Notes: generated by a model not told the origin, from the sequence alone. Shown: positions 53,462 to 62,698, counted from the stretch's first letter. The stretch: DNA of 64,000 bases from Archangium lansingense (GCF_026626635.1 NZ_JAPNKA010000001.1:8246001-8310000); one strand, 5' to 3'. Numbers and translations: made by a program.

Positions 53462-54844
53462 CTACTGGCCGACGTCGAACTCACCCGCGCGCAGCAGGTT
53501 GTCGATTGCGGGCGTCACCTCGGAGGCCGCCAGCTCGGAGACGCGGACCGCCGGCATACGGATGTCCAGGCCCTTGGCGAGGCGGTGGTACAGGGTGTTG
53601 GTGCCAAGTGAGTAGAGCTGCAGCCCGCGCAGCGAGTAGCTGCCATCGAGCTTGGAGAGCCCCGCGTGGCCCGCCTCGAAGCGCAACGTGAGGGTGTGCG
53701 TCCCCGAGCCGAGCAGATCCGTCACCTGCGCCTCGGCCACCGGCCGCTCCACGCCCTGGGCATCCGTCGCCACGAGCGTGCCCGACACCTCGTACCGGTC
53801 GAGCGCCTGACTCTCGAGCACCACGTCCAGCTCGAGCGCCGTCACCTTGCCGCTCGGCTCACGCACCAGACGCGTCTTGCCCGCCGAGGCAATGCGCGCC
53901 GTCGGCACCGCGAAGCCGAACGCCGTCTGCCCCAAGCGGTCGAACTCCTGCCCACCGACGGAGCCCACCGCGCGCACCTCCAGCACCCACGAGCCCGGCT
54001 CATCGCGCTCGTCCATCGCGCGCGAGACCATGGCGCGGTACTCGCCGCCCGCCTTCACCACCGGCACCTCGCGGACGCGCTCGAAGCGCGGGTTGTAGAG
54101 CCATGCCTCGTAGCGCACGTGCTTGAGCTTCTCCTGCGACGTCACGCCCACCGTCACGTAGCCGTCGCTGCCCGGGAAGAGCTGCATCGCCGAGGCCGTG
54201 AGCGACAGCTCGATGGAGGAGGAGGGCTCGCGCACTTCAATGGCCAGACCCAGCTCGGCCGCCTTGCGCCCGACCTGCACCTTGTAGCGGCCGCGGCCCA
54301 TCTTGCTGTCCATGCGCAGCATGGAGATGGGGCGGGAGATGCCCTCGGCCTTCATGCGCTCGGCGTCCATGCCCAGCGCCGCGTGGGCCGCACGCGACGC
54401 CCGCACGTCCGCGCGCAGGCCCTGGGGATCGAACAGCGCCACTTCGTGCAGCGCCTCCTCACCCAGCTTGGGGTTGTTGCCCTTGGGGATGAACATCACC
54501 CACGCGTCCTGGGGCTCGGTGATGGGGAGCTGAAGCTCCGTGGGGGCCGAGCCCGGCGCCACGTGGATGACGGTCGACTTGGAACGCCGCGTCTCGGGGG
54601 CGAGCGGAGCCGCCAGCGGCTGCTTGGGCGAGGTGGGGTTGGACACCGAGACGAGGCCCTTGCCGAGGCCCTCGGTGGCATCGCGCGCGTACAGCTTGCC
54701 CGGGGCCACATCACCCGGGGCGAGCGTGGCACCCGAAGCGCTGCGCAGGTTGGAGGACACGTTGGGCTCCTGGGTGAAACCCCCGAGGAGGAGGACCGCC
54801 AGCGAGAGGCCGGCGGACTGAACGATGGAACGGTGGAAGGTCAT
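53462..54844 (-). CDS. Secreted DUF4785-type protein
   Basis: 460 residues from the ATG at 54844. Sec signal near SAGLSLAVLLLGGFT. The mature protein is beta-rich: PTELQLPITEPQDAWVMFIP, SSIELSLTASAMQLFPGSDGYVTVGVTS, KHVRYEAWLYNP, SWVLEVRAVGSVGGQEFDR and SYSLRGLQLYSLGTNTLYH. These match the DUF4785 group of secreted multi-sandwich proteins. Co-directional between the secreted lipase-like gene upstream (20 bp) and the aldolase-like gene downstream (46 bp). Function unknown; perhaps a co-secreted partner of the upstream enzyme (inference). Confidence 0.75.
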   Translation of the reverse strand: MTFHRSIVQSAGLSLAVLLLGGFTQEPNVSSNLRSASGATLAPGDVAPGKLYARDATEGLGKGLVSVSNPTSPKQPLAAPLAPETRRSKSTVIHVAPGSAPTELQLPITEPQDAWVMFIPKGNNPKLGEEALHEVALFDPQGLRADVRASRAAHAALGMDAERMKAEGISRPISMLRMDSKMGRGRYKVQVGRKAAELGLAIEVREPSSSIELSLTASAMQLFPGSDGYVTVGVTSQEKLKHVRYEAWLYNPRFERVREVPVVKAGGEYRAMVSRAMDERDEPGSWVLEVRAVGSVGGQEFDRLGQTAFGFAVPTARIASAGKTRLVREPSGKVTALELDVVLESQALDRYEVSGTLVATDAQGVERPVAEAQVTDLLGSGTHTLTLRFEAGHAGLSKLDGSYSLRGLQLYSLGTNTLYHRLAKGLDIRMPAVRVSELAASEVTPAIDNLLRAGEFDVGQ

Positions 54845-54864
54845 GGTCGTTCTCTCTCTCGGTC

Positions 54865-56244
54865 TCAGTGCAGCGCCTTCACGACGGTGTAGTTGTGGAT
54901 GCCGTAGTAGGTGTCCCAAGCGAGGGCCCCGCACCAGTTGGAGCCGCCCGGAGGCGCCTGCACGCAGTCATTGGAGCCCGTCGAGCCGGTGGTGGCATCG
55001 AAGCCGTACTTGGCCACCAGGCACGCGTCGCAGACGCCATCGCCATGCCACGAGTCGGGGCAGACCTCGTTCCAGGTCAGGTAGTAGTTGGGGTTGATGT
55101 ACGGGTTCCAGCTCGCCGTGCTCGGGATCTTGTAGCTGCTCGAGTAGCCATAGGCGATGAGGCAGTCGGGCTCGACCTGGCCGTTGTTGAGCTGGCTGGT
55201 GGTGCAGCCGTACTTCCAGACCGTGTTGCCGGTCATGAAGTCCGTCGCGTAACCCGACGCGTAGTTGTTGCAGGCCTGGCCGGCGGCCGCCACGGCGGTC
55301 TCGGGAGGGTAGGTCTGCTGCGAGGGCGCGGGGATGGGGGCATTGGCCACCTTCTGCGCGATGATGTTGCCGCTGTTGTGGCAGCTGCGGCGCGACTGGT
55401 GGTGGTGGAGTCGGCCGTCGTCGATGATGATGTTGCCGAAGTAGCCCGAGCTGTCGTTGCCGATGAAGCCGTCCGTGCCGGCGTTGAAGCTGCCCCAGCC
55501 GAGCAGCGCCGCCGCCTTGAGGCCGATGGAGTAGAGGTAGCCGCCGCAGTGCGCGTCGCTGGAGAAGAGGTTGGCGTAGACGCGGTTGCCGCGCACCACG
55601 GAGATGGCCTTGCCACCAATCGAGGTCGCGCCCTGCGTGCCGCCAAAGGTGCCGTTCGAGTTGTAGACGCGCATGTTGTCCGTGCGCTGCTGCACGACGG
55701 CCGGGTTGTTGTAGCTACCACCGCCGAAGAACTCGACGACGGCGTTGGCGATGTTGAGGAACGAGCCGCTCGTCGTCACCTGGTCGGCCAGCGGCGTGCC
55801 CGTCAGGTCCGGCGCCGAGAAGATGACCTGGGAGATCTTGCTCGTCACCAGGTTGACCGCGTAGCCATTGGCACTCACCGCACCGGTGTGCGTGAGCATG
55901 TAGCGCAGCGGGCTCGAGCCGTTGGAGTGGGTGATAACGGTGAAGCTGGAGATGCCGTTGGCGTTCACCCACGGGACGATCTGATCGACGATGGAGCCCC
56001 AGCTACACTGGCTGAAACCCGCGCAGCTCGCGCCGGGATATCCGACGATCAGATAGGGCCGGCCGTTGCGCATCGTGTCAATGGACTTCTGGGTCCAGTA
56101 GCCCGTCGTCGCCGAGCTCACGGACTGATCTCCGGTGCCGTGAACGAAGACCACGCCAGCGGTGGCATGGGCCTCGCCGCTCATACCGAGCAGCACGGCG
56201 CAGGCGGCGACAAGGGCCAACCCTGACCTGTGAAACAAGTGCAT
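54865..56244 (-). CDS. Secreted lipase-like alpha/beta protein
   Basis: 459 residues with a Sec signal (GLALVAACAVLLGMSGEAHA). The start of the mature chain, AGVVFVHGTGDQSVSSAT, is a lipase oxyanion region. SFTVITHSNGSSPLRYML holds the nucleophile Ser in HSNGS, replacing GxSxG. Long cysteine-bearing C-terminal part rich in Tyr, Asn and Gly (CNNYASGYATDF, DSWHGDGVCDACLVAKYGFD), probably disulfide-bonded. First gene of the run with the DUF4785 and aldolase-like genes. Ester substrate unknown. Confidence 0.75.
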   Translation of the reverse strand: MHLFHRSGLALVAACAVLLGMSGEAHATAGVVFVHGTGDQSVSSATTGYWTQKSIDTMRNGRPYLIVGYPGASCAGFSQCSWGSIVDQIVPWVNANGISSFTVITHSNGSSPLRYMLTHTGAVSANGYAVNLVTSKISQVIFSAPDLTGTPLADQVTTSGSFLNIANAVVEFFGGGSYNNPAVVQQRTDNMRVYNSNGTFGGTQGATSIGGKAISVVRGNRVYANLFSSDAHCGGYLYSIGLKAAALLGWGSFNAGTDGFIGNDSSGYFGNIIIDDGRLHHHQSRRSCHNSGNIIAQKVANAPIPAPSQQTYPPETAVAAAGQACNNYASGYATDFMTGNTVWKYGCTTSQLNNGQVEPDCLIAYGYSSSYKIPSTASWNPYINPNYYLTWNEVCPDSWHGDGVCDACLVAKYGFDATTGSTGSNDCVQAPPGGSNWCGALAWDTYYGIHNYTVVKALH

Positions 56245-56387
56245 GGAAAAACCTCCTGGAGGCGTGGGGGGGAAAGGGGCCTCACACAGTGGTCGAGAAC
56301 AAGACGATATATCAGAAAATAAGGAAGCCTGCTTCCTGAGCCGACAAGCATGAGAAACAAGGACGGAGTCCCTTGGCGTGAGATGCT

Positions 56388-57713
56388 ATGCGCCCCAGCC
56401 CAGGCCCCCTGCCCCCCTTGGACTCCCTGCTGAAGCTCGGCTTTCTCGCGGTAGTGCTCTCCGCCGGCGTGGTGCGCGCCGCGGAGCCGCCATCCGATGA
56501 GCAGGTGCGCGCAGAGCTCGACCGGCAGCTCCGTGAGATGGTGAACACTCCGCCACCCGAGCTGCGGCTGCACTTCATCGGCCTGGATCCCTCGAACTAC
56601 CGGCTCGTCGAGGTCCACTTCACGCTCGACGGTGAGCCGCTTCAGGCGCCCCCGGTGGAGCAGATCGGCTCGCCCGGGCCGCATGTGCTGTTGACGCAGC
56701 AAGTCGAGGACGGGCCGCACACGCTGGTCTCCAACGTCGTCTACATGGACGCGTCGTGGAACATGTTCAGCGCGACCTCCGGCCTGCTGTGGAACATGAC
56801 CTCCTCGCTCAACTTCCAGACGCAGCGAGGGCTGCGCGTGAACGTGACGGCCACCACCGTGGTGGTGCCGGAAGCGAAGGACCCGCGGCTGAAGGTCAAG
56901 CTGTTGCACGACGTGAAGGCGGAGATGACCGCGAAGCTCGAGGACGTCGCGCTTCCCGAGATGCCTCCTCCTCCCCCCACGAAGGCGAGGACGCCCGAGA
57001 CGGGAGTGGCGCTCGCCCGAGACACCCAGGTGCCGGAGCCGCCGAAAGGCCTGCGCAACCCGGAGCCACCTCCCGCGGCCACGGCTCCGCAGCAGAAGGC
57101 GCGGCTCCTGGTGCGTGCCATGGCGAGCCGGAAACCCGTGGCGGCCACGCTCTCCGTTCGCGGGGCCACGGCCCAACGGGTGACGCTGAAGAAGGGAGCC
57201 CGGGCTCCCACCCAGGTGGAGTTGGCACCAGGCGACTATGCGGTGGATGTCATTGCTCCCGGCTTCCTCGCGCAGACGCGCCGGATACGGCTCGCGGGAG
57301 GTAACGCGCAGCCACTCAATTTCGCGCTGGTGCGCGCGCCGAAGAAGAAGCTCGTGAAGGAGAAGAACGGCCGGTTGGAGTTGCTCAAGCCCCTGCGATT
57401 TCCCGAGGGGAAGGCAGCACCGATGCCGGACCGCGTCAGCCTTCCGCAGCTCGTGGACCTGCTCGTGCGGAACCCGACCCGGCGCATCCGCATCGAGGGC
57501 CACTCCGACAACCAAGAGAGTGCGGAGGGCGCGCGCAGGCAGCTCTCCGAGGCGAGAGCCCGCGCGGTGGCGGAGCTGCTCATCGCAGCGGGAGTGGAGC
57601 CGTCGCGACTGGAGACAGAGGGCCTCGCCGACTCACGGCCGAAGGCACCCAACTTCACCGCACGCGGACGACAGCTGAACCGACGCGTGGAGCTGCTCGT
57701 CCTCGAGCGTTAA
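56388..57713 (+). CDS. OmpA C-terminal domain protein with N-terminal receptor-like domain
   Basis: 441 residues; a hydrophobic signal near LLKLGFLAVVLSAGVVRA. The first ~175 residues are a beta-domain (ELRLHFIGLDPSNYRLVEVHFTLDG). A Pro-rich linker carries PPPPPTKAR and PEPPKGLRNPEPPPA. A PEGA-like segment follows (APTQVELAPGDYAVDVIAPGF). The end is an OmpA/MotB peptidoglycan-binding domain with IRIEGHSDNQESAEGARRQLSEARARAV, and GRQLNRRVELLV. It should tie an envelope complex to the cell wall. Its TAA stop is the first three bases of the nested palindrome at 57711. Confidence 0.9.
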   Translation: MRPSPGPLPPLDSLLKLGFLAVVLSAGVVRAAEPPSDEQVRAELDRQLREMVNTPPPELRLHFIGLDPSNYRLVEVHFTLDGEPLQAPPVEQIGSPGPHVLLTQQVEDGPHTLVSNVVYMDASWNMFSATSGLLWNMTSSLNFQTQRGLRVNVTATTVVVPEAKDPRLKVKLLHDVKAEMTAKLEDVALPEMPPPPPTKARTPETGVALARDTQVPEPPKGLRNPEPPPAATAPQQKARLLVRAMASRKPVAATLSVRGATAQRVTLKKGARAPTQVELAPGDYAVDVIAPGFLAQTRRIRLAGGNAQPLNFALVRAPKKKLVKEKNGRLELLKPLRFPEGKAAPMPDRVSLPQLVDLLVRNPTRRIRIEGHSDNQESAEGARRQLSEARARAVAELLIAAGVEPSRLETEGLADSRPKAPNFTARGRQLNRRVELLVLER

Positions 57714-57834
57714 TCCCCTTCAGGGAAGTAGCCGAAGGGTAATGTCCCCTCTCCCGAAGGGAGAGGGGAAATGGTCGCGTTGTCAGCGCAGGTTGCCGGG
57801 AGCACACCTTCGCAGACTTCCCTGAAGGGGATTA
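57711..57834. repeat. 124-bp nested palindromic element
   Basis: Outer arms TAATCCCCTTCAGGGAAGT (57711-57729) and its exact reverse complement (57816-57834) are 19 bp. Inside are a perfect 10-bp hairpin CCCCTCTCCC-GAA-GGGAGAGGGG (57746-57768) and a CGAAGG/CCTTCG pair. The outer ends share TAATCCCC with the 45336 element, and the inner hairpin resembles 63846-63867. The left arm contains the TAA stop of the OmpA gene. It may also terminate transcription. Confidence 0.75.
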
Positions 57835-57902
57835 GCGCCAGGAGCCTGCCCCATCGTGTTCCGCCGGAGTCTCGGAGGCCGGTGCGGTAGGCTGCACGCC
57901 CC

Positions 57903-58286
57903 ATGACCCAGGACCCCGTCACGCTCGTCGCCGCGCTCCGCAACATCCTCGAGGACACGGGGCACGACTTCTCGTCGATGCCGTTCTTCGTCAGGCCCAT
58001 GGTGCGCGGTGGCTTCGCGAAACGCACAGGGCAGAGCCTCGAGGAGTGGCAACGGCTTGCCTCCGCGCTCCTCTCGGACGTGAAACCGGGTACCGAGCCC
58101 GCCCGCGTGCGCGAGCACCACCCGCGGCTGCGCGAGCAGTTGGAGCAGCTCGCCGAGAACTACCGCACCGCGCCCGAGCGGGCTTCGAAGGGAATGGGTG
58201 CGCTGACGGGAACGCTCCAGCGCATCCAGGAGAGCTCCCGGCGCCGGGAGGAGGCCGTCCGCGCCCTCATCGCCTGGCTCGGTTAG
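57903..58286 (+). CDS. Helical hypothetical protein
   Basis: 127 residues, all alpha: MTQDPVTLVAALRNILEDTG, then SMPFFVRPMVRGGFAKRTGQ and REHHPRLREQLEQLAENYRTAPERASK. No signal or membrane part. 18 bp upstream of another charged helical gene on the same strand, so a two-gene unit. No family recognised. Confidence 0.7.
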   Translation: MTQDPVTLVAALRNILEDTGHDFSSMPFFVRPMVRGGFAKRTGQSLEEWQRLASALLSDVKPGTEPARVREHHPRLREQLEQLAENYRTAPERASKGMGALTGTLQRIQESSRRREEAVRALIAWLG

Positions 58287-58304
58287 AGACGCTCCACCCG
58301 CTCC

Positions 58305-58853
58305 ATGTCCACGCCCCCACCCAACGACACGCTTGCCCGGACAAAGGACCCCGCGGAGCAACAGCTCCGTGTCCAGCTCGAAGGGTCGTGGGAGGTCCTC
58401 GAACAGGCCCAGGCCCGTCAGGCCGAGCTGCTGGAGCGACTCAACTCTCGCCGCTGGCAACATCAGCTCCACGAACGGCTCGAGTCGTTGCGGCAGGTCA
58501 GCGAGCAGGAGACCCCTCTCGGCAAGGCGCTCGAGCGCGCGGAGCGGCGAATCCGACAGGAGTCCTGGCCCGAGAGCCATCCGCCGCGGCTCCTCACCGG
58601 ACAGCTCCGCACTCAACGGCTCGAGATCGAGACCCTGGTGCGCAACCGGCTCGCCGAGCTTGGCGGGGACGAGGATGCGACCTTCGCGGAAGCCCTCGAG
58701 CGGCTGGAGGCGAAGCTGCGAGAGCTACCACCCGGGCCTCCCAGTGAGGACGAACAGGTGCTCCTCTCCGGCCATGCCGAGAACGAGAGGGAGCGGCCAC
58801 CATGGCAGCTCACGTCTGCACCGCGGCGGGCTCCAGCTCGGAAGCCACGCTGA
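58305..58853 (+). CDS. Coiled-coil hypothetical protein
   Basis: 182 residues with long charged helices (RVQLEGSWEVLEQAQARQAE, LERLNSRRWQHQLHERLESLRQV, TQRLEIETLVRNRLAELG). Its 3' end overlaps the convergent transporter gene by 44 bp, which is tight but not rare at this GC. Cytoplasmic. No family recognised. Confidence 0.65.
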   Translation: MSTPPPNDTLARTKDPAEQQLRVQLEGSWEVLEQAQARQAELLERLNSRRWQHQLHERLESLRQVSEQETPLGKALERAERRIRQESWPESHPPRLLTGQLRTQRLEIETLVRNRLAELGGDEDATFAEALERLEAKLRELPPGPPSEDEQVLLSGHAENERERPPWQLTSAPRRAPARKPR

Positions 58854-59778
58854 CGCGGCTGTAGAGCACCATGCCCACCACGATGAGGCCGGCTCCCACG
58901 AAGCTGAACGCGGAGGGCCACGGCTCGCCCAGGAAGAGCACGCCCAACAACAGCGCGAAGAGCAGCTCAGTGGCCTGCGTGGCCTCCACGGCGGACAGGC
59001 CAACCGGGCTGTTCGCGGTCATCTGCGCGGCGCGGAAGAACAGGGTGGTGGCTATCACCCCGGAGGAGAGCGCCACGCCCGCGGACTGCAGCACCTGCCC
59101 AGTCGATGGCCACCCCACCTTCGCGTAGCCGTAAGCAGCCACACCCAGCCACAGCGGTAGGCTCCCCAGCGTCATGCCCAGCACGCGCTGGCTCGCATCC
59201 AGGGAGACTCCCTCGCGCTCCAGGTGCAGCATCACCCTGCGGTTGCCCAGTGGGTATGCGACGGCGGCGATCACCACGAAGAGCAGCGCCAGCCAGGCAC
59301 TCGCCGGCATGGCCAGCTGGAAGTAGCCCAGCTGCATGACGAGCACCCCCAGGACGATCAACGAGCCCATGCCCACTGCCTTGAGGGGTATCTGCCGGCG
59401 TGCGTCGGTGTAGATGAAGGGCGACAGCAGCGGGCCAGCGAGCACCGTGAGCTGGAAGGAGCCGGCGATCAGCCACGAGGGCCCGTAGTCCGCCGACAGC
59501 GTCAGGAACGCATAGAAGACGCCGAAGCCCACGCTGCCCCAGAGCAACCACTCGCCAGGGTGCCTCCTCAGCTCGGCCCCCAACGGCCGCAACCCCCCGT
59601 GTGCGCCCACCAGCACCAACATGATCGGCACCATGATGAAGTACCGCAGCGATGCGCTCCAGGCCCAGAACCCGCCCGCCGCCGCCATGTTGCGGTTGAG
59701 CACGTAGGTCATGGTGAAGAACAACGCCGAGGCCAGTCCAAGCAGGATCGCCAGCAGGGCCGAAGAGGACTTTTTCAT
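58810..59778 (-). CDS. EmrE-like multidrug resistance efflux transporter family protein
   Basis: 322 residues from the ATG at 59778, with ten hydrophobic helices in two repeats of five, the DMT superfamily arrangement (ALLAILLGLASALFFTMTYVLNRN at the start, LLFALLLGVLFLGEPWPSAFSFVGAGLIVVGMVLYSR at the end). GLSAVEATQATELLFALLLG fits the large EmrE-like family more than classical EamA. It probably exports a small compound; substrate unknown. A start at 59814 is possible but lacks support. Confidence 0.85.
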   Translation of the reverse strand: MKKSSSALLAILLGLASALFFTMTYVLNRNMAAAGGFWAWSASLRYFIMVPIMLVLVGAHGGLRPLGAELRRHPGEWLLWGSVGFGVFYAFLTLSADYGPSWLIAGSFQLTVLAGPLLSPFIYTDARRQIPLKAVGMGSLIVLGVLVMQLGYFQLAMPASAWLALLFVVIAAVAYPLGNRRVMLHLEREGVSLDASQRVLGMTLGSLPLWLGVAAYGYAKVGWPSTGQVLQSAGVALSSGVIATTLFFRAAQMTANSPVGLSAVEATQATELLFALLLGVLFLGEPWPSAFSFVGAGLIVVGMVLYSRVSVASELEPAAVQT

Positions 59779-59840
59779 GGGTGGACGTGCACGAGGAAAA
59801 CCCCTGGTTATCATGAGTTGCCCCGTTCCAAGGAACCCCC

Positions 59841-60071
59841 GTGAGCTCCATCCTCCTCCGTCTGGTCTGTGGTCTGCTCTTCGCCGCGATGGCTCTCGGA
59901 GCCGTGGTCCATCCCCCGACCAACCTCAACCAGGGCCTGGGCATGCTCCTGCCCGGGGTGATGCTGCTGAACTTCGCCATCAAGGGCACCCCACGCCGCG
60001 CGGTGGTTCCGAAGAAGCCGGCCCCGCCTCCGGCCCCCGCTCCCACCGACTCCGGGCCTACCCAGGTCTGA
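59841..60071 (+). CDS. Small membrane protein
   Basis: 76 residues from a GTG with AAGGAA upstream. Two hydrophobic helices (LLRLVCGLLFAAMALGAVV, GLGMLLPGVMLLNFAI) then a Pro-rich cytoplasmic-type tail. Divergent from the exporter gene. Function unknown. Confidence 0.65.
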   Translation: MSSILLRLVCGLLFAAMALGAVVHPPTNLNQGLGMLLPGVMLLNFAIKGTPRRAVVPKKPAPPPAPAPTDSGPTQV

Positions 60072-60113
60072 GACTCCCGAGCGGCCGCGGCCTCCGTGAG
60101 CGTGGCGGAGGTC

Positions 60114-60878
60114 TCAGGGACCGCCTGGAGGTACCACCACCGGTAGGGGCGTGAAGTCCTCTGGACGCTCTACCGTCAGAGCCTCTTCCACCGCACGGAG
60201 GACCCGCCCATCGCGCAGCATCAGCGGGTGAAGCACAACGGGGATGGTGCGCTCCCTCGCTCCGTTCAGCCGGGACGAACGGGCGGGGATGATCATCAGG
60301 TCGAGCGGCGTCCAGAGGGAGAAGACCTGGACTTCCCCGAACGGGGCCTCGTCGGCGGCGAGCCCGCGCAGTAGCTCGCTCCCAGGCCGCATGTCGCGTG
60401 CCCCGGGGTTGGCTCTCAACCAACCCGTGAGCGTTCCCTCGTGGGGACCGGAGATGGACACGAAGCGGCGCACGTGGTTCCGGCCCTCCAGCCGCTGCAG
60501 GTAATAGCGGCTGACGAGCGCGCCCATGCTGAAGCCCACCACGTCGACTCGCGAACTGCCCGTCCGTGCGCGCAGGCTCCCGGCCGCCTCGGCCACCTGC
60601 CCGGCCAGCACCGCGATGGGGGCGTCCCCATTGTTGGGCTTCAGCTCGACGATCTGCACGTCCTGGAAGCCGGCCCGCGCCAGCCCGTTCGCGAGCGGCG
60701 CCAGGGTGCGCGCATCGTCGTCGATGCCATGCACCAGCAACACGGGCACCCGCCCGGAGGCAGTGGAAGAAGCGGTGTTGGAGACACGTGCGGAGGCGGT
60801 GGTCATGGACAGGGCTCCGCACGAGCATGTCGCCACCGCCAGTAGACACGCAACCAGACGCTGCAGCCCGTGCCTCAT
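60114..60878 (-). CDS. Lipase/esterase, putative lipoprotein
   Basis: 254 residues. Hydrophobic signal followed by Cys (LLAVATCSCGAL), probably a lipobox. VPVLLVHGIDDDARTL is the oxyanion region, VDVVGFSMGALVSRYYLQR the nucleophile (GFSMG), and the Asp/His lie in the C-terminal half (SLWTPLDLMI, VVLHPLM). Resembles lipases of the LipA/acetyltransferase-hydrolase type with a helical lid. The start overlaps the stop of the SGNH gene by 4 bp, so the two are translationally coupled. Confidence 0.85.
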   Translation of the reverse strand: MRHGLQRLVACLLAVATCSCGALSMTTASARVSNTASSTASGRVPVLLVHGIDDDARTLAPLANGLARAGFQDVQIVELKPNNGDAPIAVLAGQVAEAAGSLRARTGSSRVDVVGFSMGALVSRYYLQRLEGRNHVRRFVSISGPHEGTLTGWLRANPGARDMRPGSELLRGLAADEAPFGEVQVFSLWTPLDLMIIPARSSRLNGARERTIPVVLHPLMLRDGRVLRAVEEALTVERPEDFTPLPVVVPPGGP

Positions 60879-61798
60879 GGATAGCAGAGGGCCATGGGCA
60901 TGACCGTCATCGGAGCTTCCGATACGGCATCGAATTCGCGGCAGATCGCCGGCTCCCGAGTACGAGCCTCCTTGGGGGGAGGCGGGGAGGCAGCAACAGA
61001 AGGGGCCGGGGATGCGGCCACGGGTGCCGGCTCCGAGCTGGCGGGCCGCGGCTCCGCTCCGCCGGGCCCGAGCAATCCGAGCACCGCGGGGTAGACCTTG
61101 GTGGCGAAATACCGGCCGCCCGCCAACGTGAAGTGGACCCCATCCTCCATCTTCAGCTTCATCGGCTTACGGAAACCCTCGACCCGGGCCTCGCGCAGGA
61201 TGGAGCCCTTCGCGTCAGTGAAGAACGACTTCGTCTCGAGGTACGTCGAGGCCTCATGGCCCGACACGGCCTCGCGCAGGACACGCCGGATGACTCCCAG
61301 CTTGCGCTCGAAGTTCGGCAGCCCGGTGTACGGCAGCTCCACCCAGAGAAGCTTCCGGCCAGGCGCTCCGAGAGTACCCAGGAAGTCCGCAACGCGCTGG
61401 CGGTACGCGGCCTCCCACCCGGACGCGCCCCACTGCACCTTTGCCTTGCCCTTCTCGTCCGTGAGCCCCTGCCCGTCGTTGCCGCCCATGATGACGACCA
61501 CCACGTCGGGCTGGTGGCGCTCGACCTCTTCCCGGCCCACCGTCATCCAGTCGAAGAAGTCCGGGCGGGCGAGCCCGGTGGAGGACTTCGCCCGTCGCAT
61601 GGCACGGGTCCCCGAGTGCTCGTTCAGCAACTGCTCCAGGTACTCGCCGAAGCTGGTGACGATGAGGCTGTCACCGAGCAGCAGCACGGTCCGAGGCCGA
61701 GCGACTTCCGGCTTCCCGTCCATCCCAGGGTCCGCCCGCACCACTCCCGCGGACAGAACGGCGAGGCACATGAGCACACGAGCGAGGTGAGTCTCCAT
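60875..61798 (-). CDS. Secreted SGNH/GDSL hydrolase (DUF459 type)
   Basis: 307 residues with a Sec signal ending VRADPG. SGNH blocks: LLLGDSLIVTSFGEYLEQLL (Ser in GDSL), DVVVVIMGGNDGQGL (GxND) and MEDGVHFTLAGGRYFA (Asp-x-x-His). These match DUF459 periplasmic hydrolases. A Pro/Ala-rich tail follows. Probably removes acyl groups from cell-surface polymers (inference). First gene of a coupled pair with the lipase. Confidence 0.87.
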   Translation of the reverse strand: METHLARVLMCLAVLSAGVVRADPGMDGKPEVARPRTVLLLGDSLIVTSFGEYLEQLLNEHSGTRAMRRAKSSTGLARPDFFDWMTVGREEVERHQPDVVVVIMGGNDGQGLTDEKGKAKVQWGASGWEAAYRQRVADFLGTLGAPGRKLLWVELPYTGLPNFERKLGVIRRVLREAVSGHEASTYLETKSFFTDAKGSILREARVEGFRKPMKLKMEDGVHFTLAGGRYFATKVYPAVLGLLGPGGAEPRPASSEPAPVAASPAPSVAASPPPPKEARTREPAICREFDAVSEAPMTVMPMALCYP

Positions 61799-61888
61799 CT
61801 CGTGCCGAAGCTACCGCGCCCGTGCGCGGCTGAGAACAAATCGGCCTGGCCCTTCCCTGCCCGCCCGGTGGAGGAAGGACCGGGCGTC

Positions 61889-62698
61889 TCAACCCGGGAT
61901 GGGCAACATGGCTCCTTCTGGATGCGAGCCCTCGACCATGAAGAGCATGCGCGTCGCGAACCGGAACCCCACCCGCTCGTAGATGCGGCCGGCCTCCTCG
62001 GTGATGGTGCTCAGGAAGAGCACGTCCACGCCCCGCGCGAAGGCCTCCTGTGCCACGCGGGACGTCAGCGCGCTGCCGAGTCCCCGCTTGCGGAAGCTCG
62101 TGAGCGTCGCCACTCCGACAAGCTCGGAGATGCCCTCGGATGGCGAGGTGAACGTGCCGACCACGGCGGGCTGTCCCTCCACATACCCCACCACCGCCCG
62201 GCCCTCCCGGAGCTCCTCCAGCGTCTTGGAGATCTCCTCCTCGGAGGCCTCGTAGGGCTCGTCCGGGGAAAAGCCCCGCCGCGAGGTGTTGCAGTACGTG
62301 CGCAGCTCCTCGCGGGAAGACCCGGACGTGAGGACCGAGAACGAGAGCCCCTCGGGCATCGGAGCCGGGGTGAAGCTCTCACGCGTGCAGATCATCACCC
62401 GGGCCTCGGCCTCCTGACGGAAGCCGGCGGCCAGGAGCGTGTCCGCCAGGGCCGGGGCCAGCTCGGCGACGTACTCGAAGCGGGGCACCCTTCCCTTCTT
62501 CTGGAACTCCGCCCGGAGCCGCTTCAAGGGCTCGCTCACATCCCCCGTGATGGCCCCGTCCGGGATGGCGTAGTTGAAGTAGATGAGCGCGTCGAAGGGG
62601 TGGAGGAACACCGTGAACGGCGGAACCGGGATGGACTCGTAGCGTCCCGCTGCGCTGCGGCGCATGTACGACTGCAAGCGTTCAATCGGATTCGTCAT
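61889..62698 (-). CDS. GNAT family N-acetyltransferase
   Basis: 269 residues from the ATG at 62698, with GAGGGGAT upstream. N-terminal part LQSYMRRSAAGRYESIPVPPF resembles the leading domain of two-domain GNATs. The acetyl-CoA site is VATLTSFRKRGLGSALTSRVAQEAFARGVDVLFLST, with TEEAGRIYERVGFRFATRM at the end. Cytoplasmic. Substrate unknown. The longer open frame reaching 63817 is antisense to the next gene and is not used. Confidence 0.85.
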   Translation of the reverse strand: MTNPIERLQSYMRRSAAGRYESIPVPPFTVFLHPFDALIYFNYAIPDGAITGDVSEPLKRLRAEFQKKGRVPRFEYVAELAPALADTLLAAGFRQEAEARVMICTRESFTPAPMPEGLSFSVLTSGSSREELRTYCNTSRRGFSPDEPYEASEEEISKTLEELREGRAVVGYVEGQPAVVGTFTSPSEGISELVGVATLTSFRKRGLGSALTSRVAQEAFARGVDVLFLSTITEEAGRIYERVGFRFATRMLFMVEGSHPEGAMLPIPG

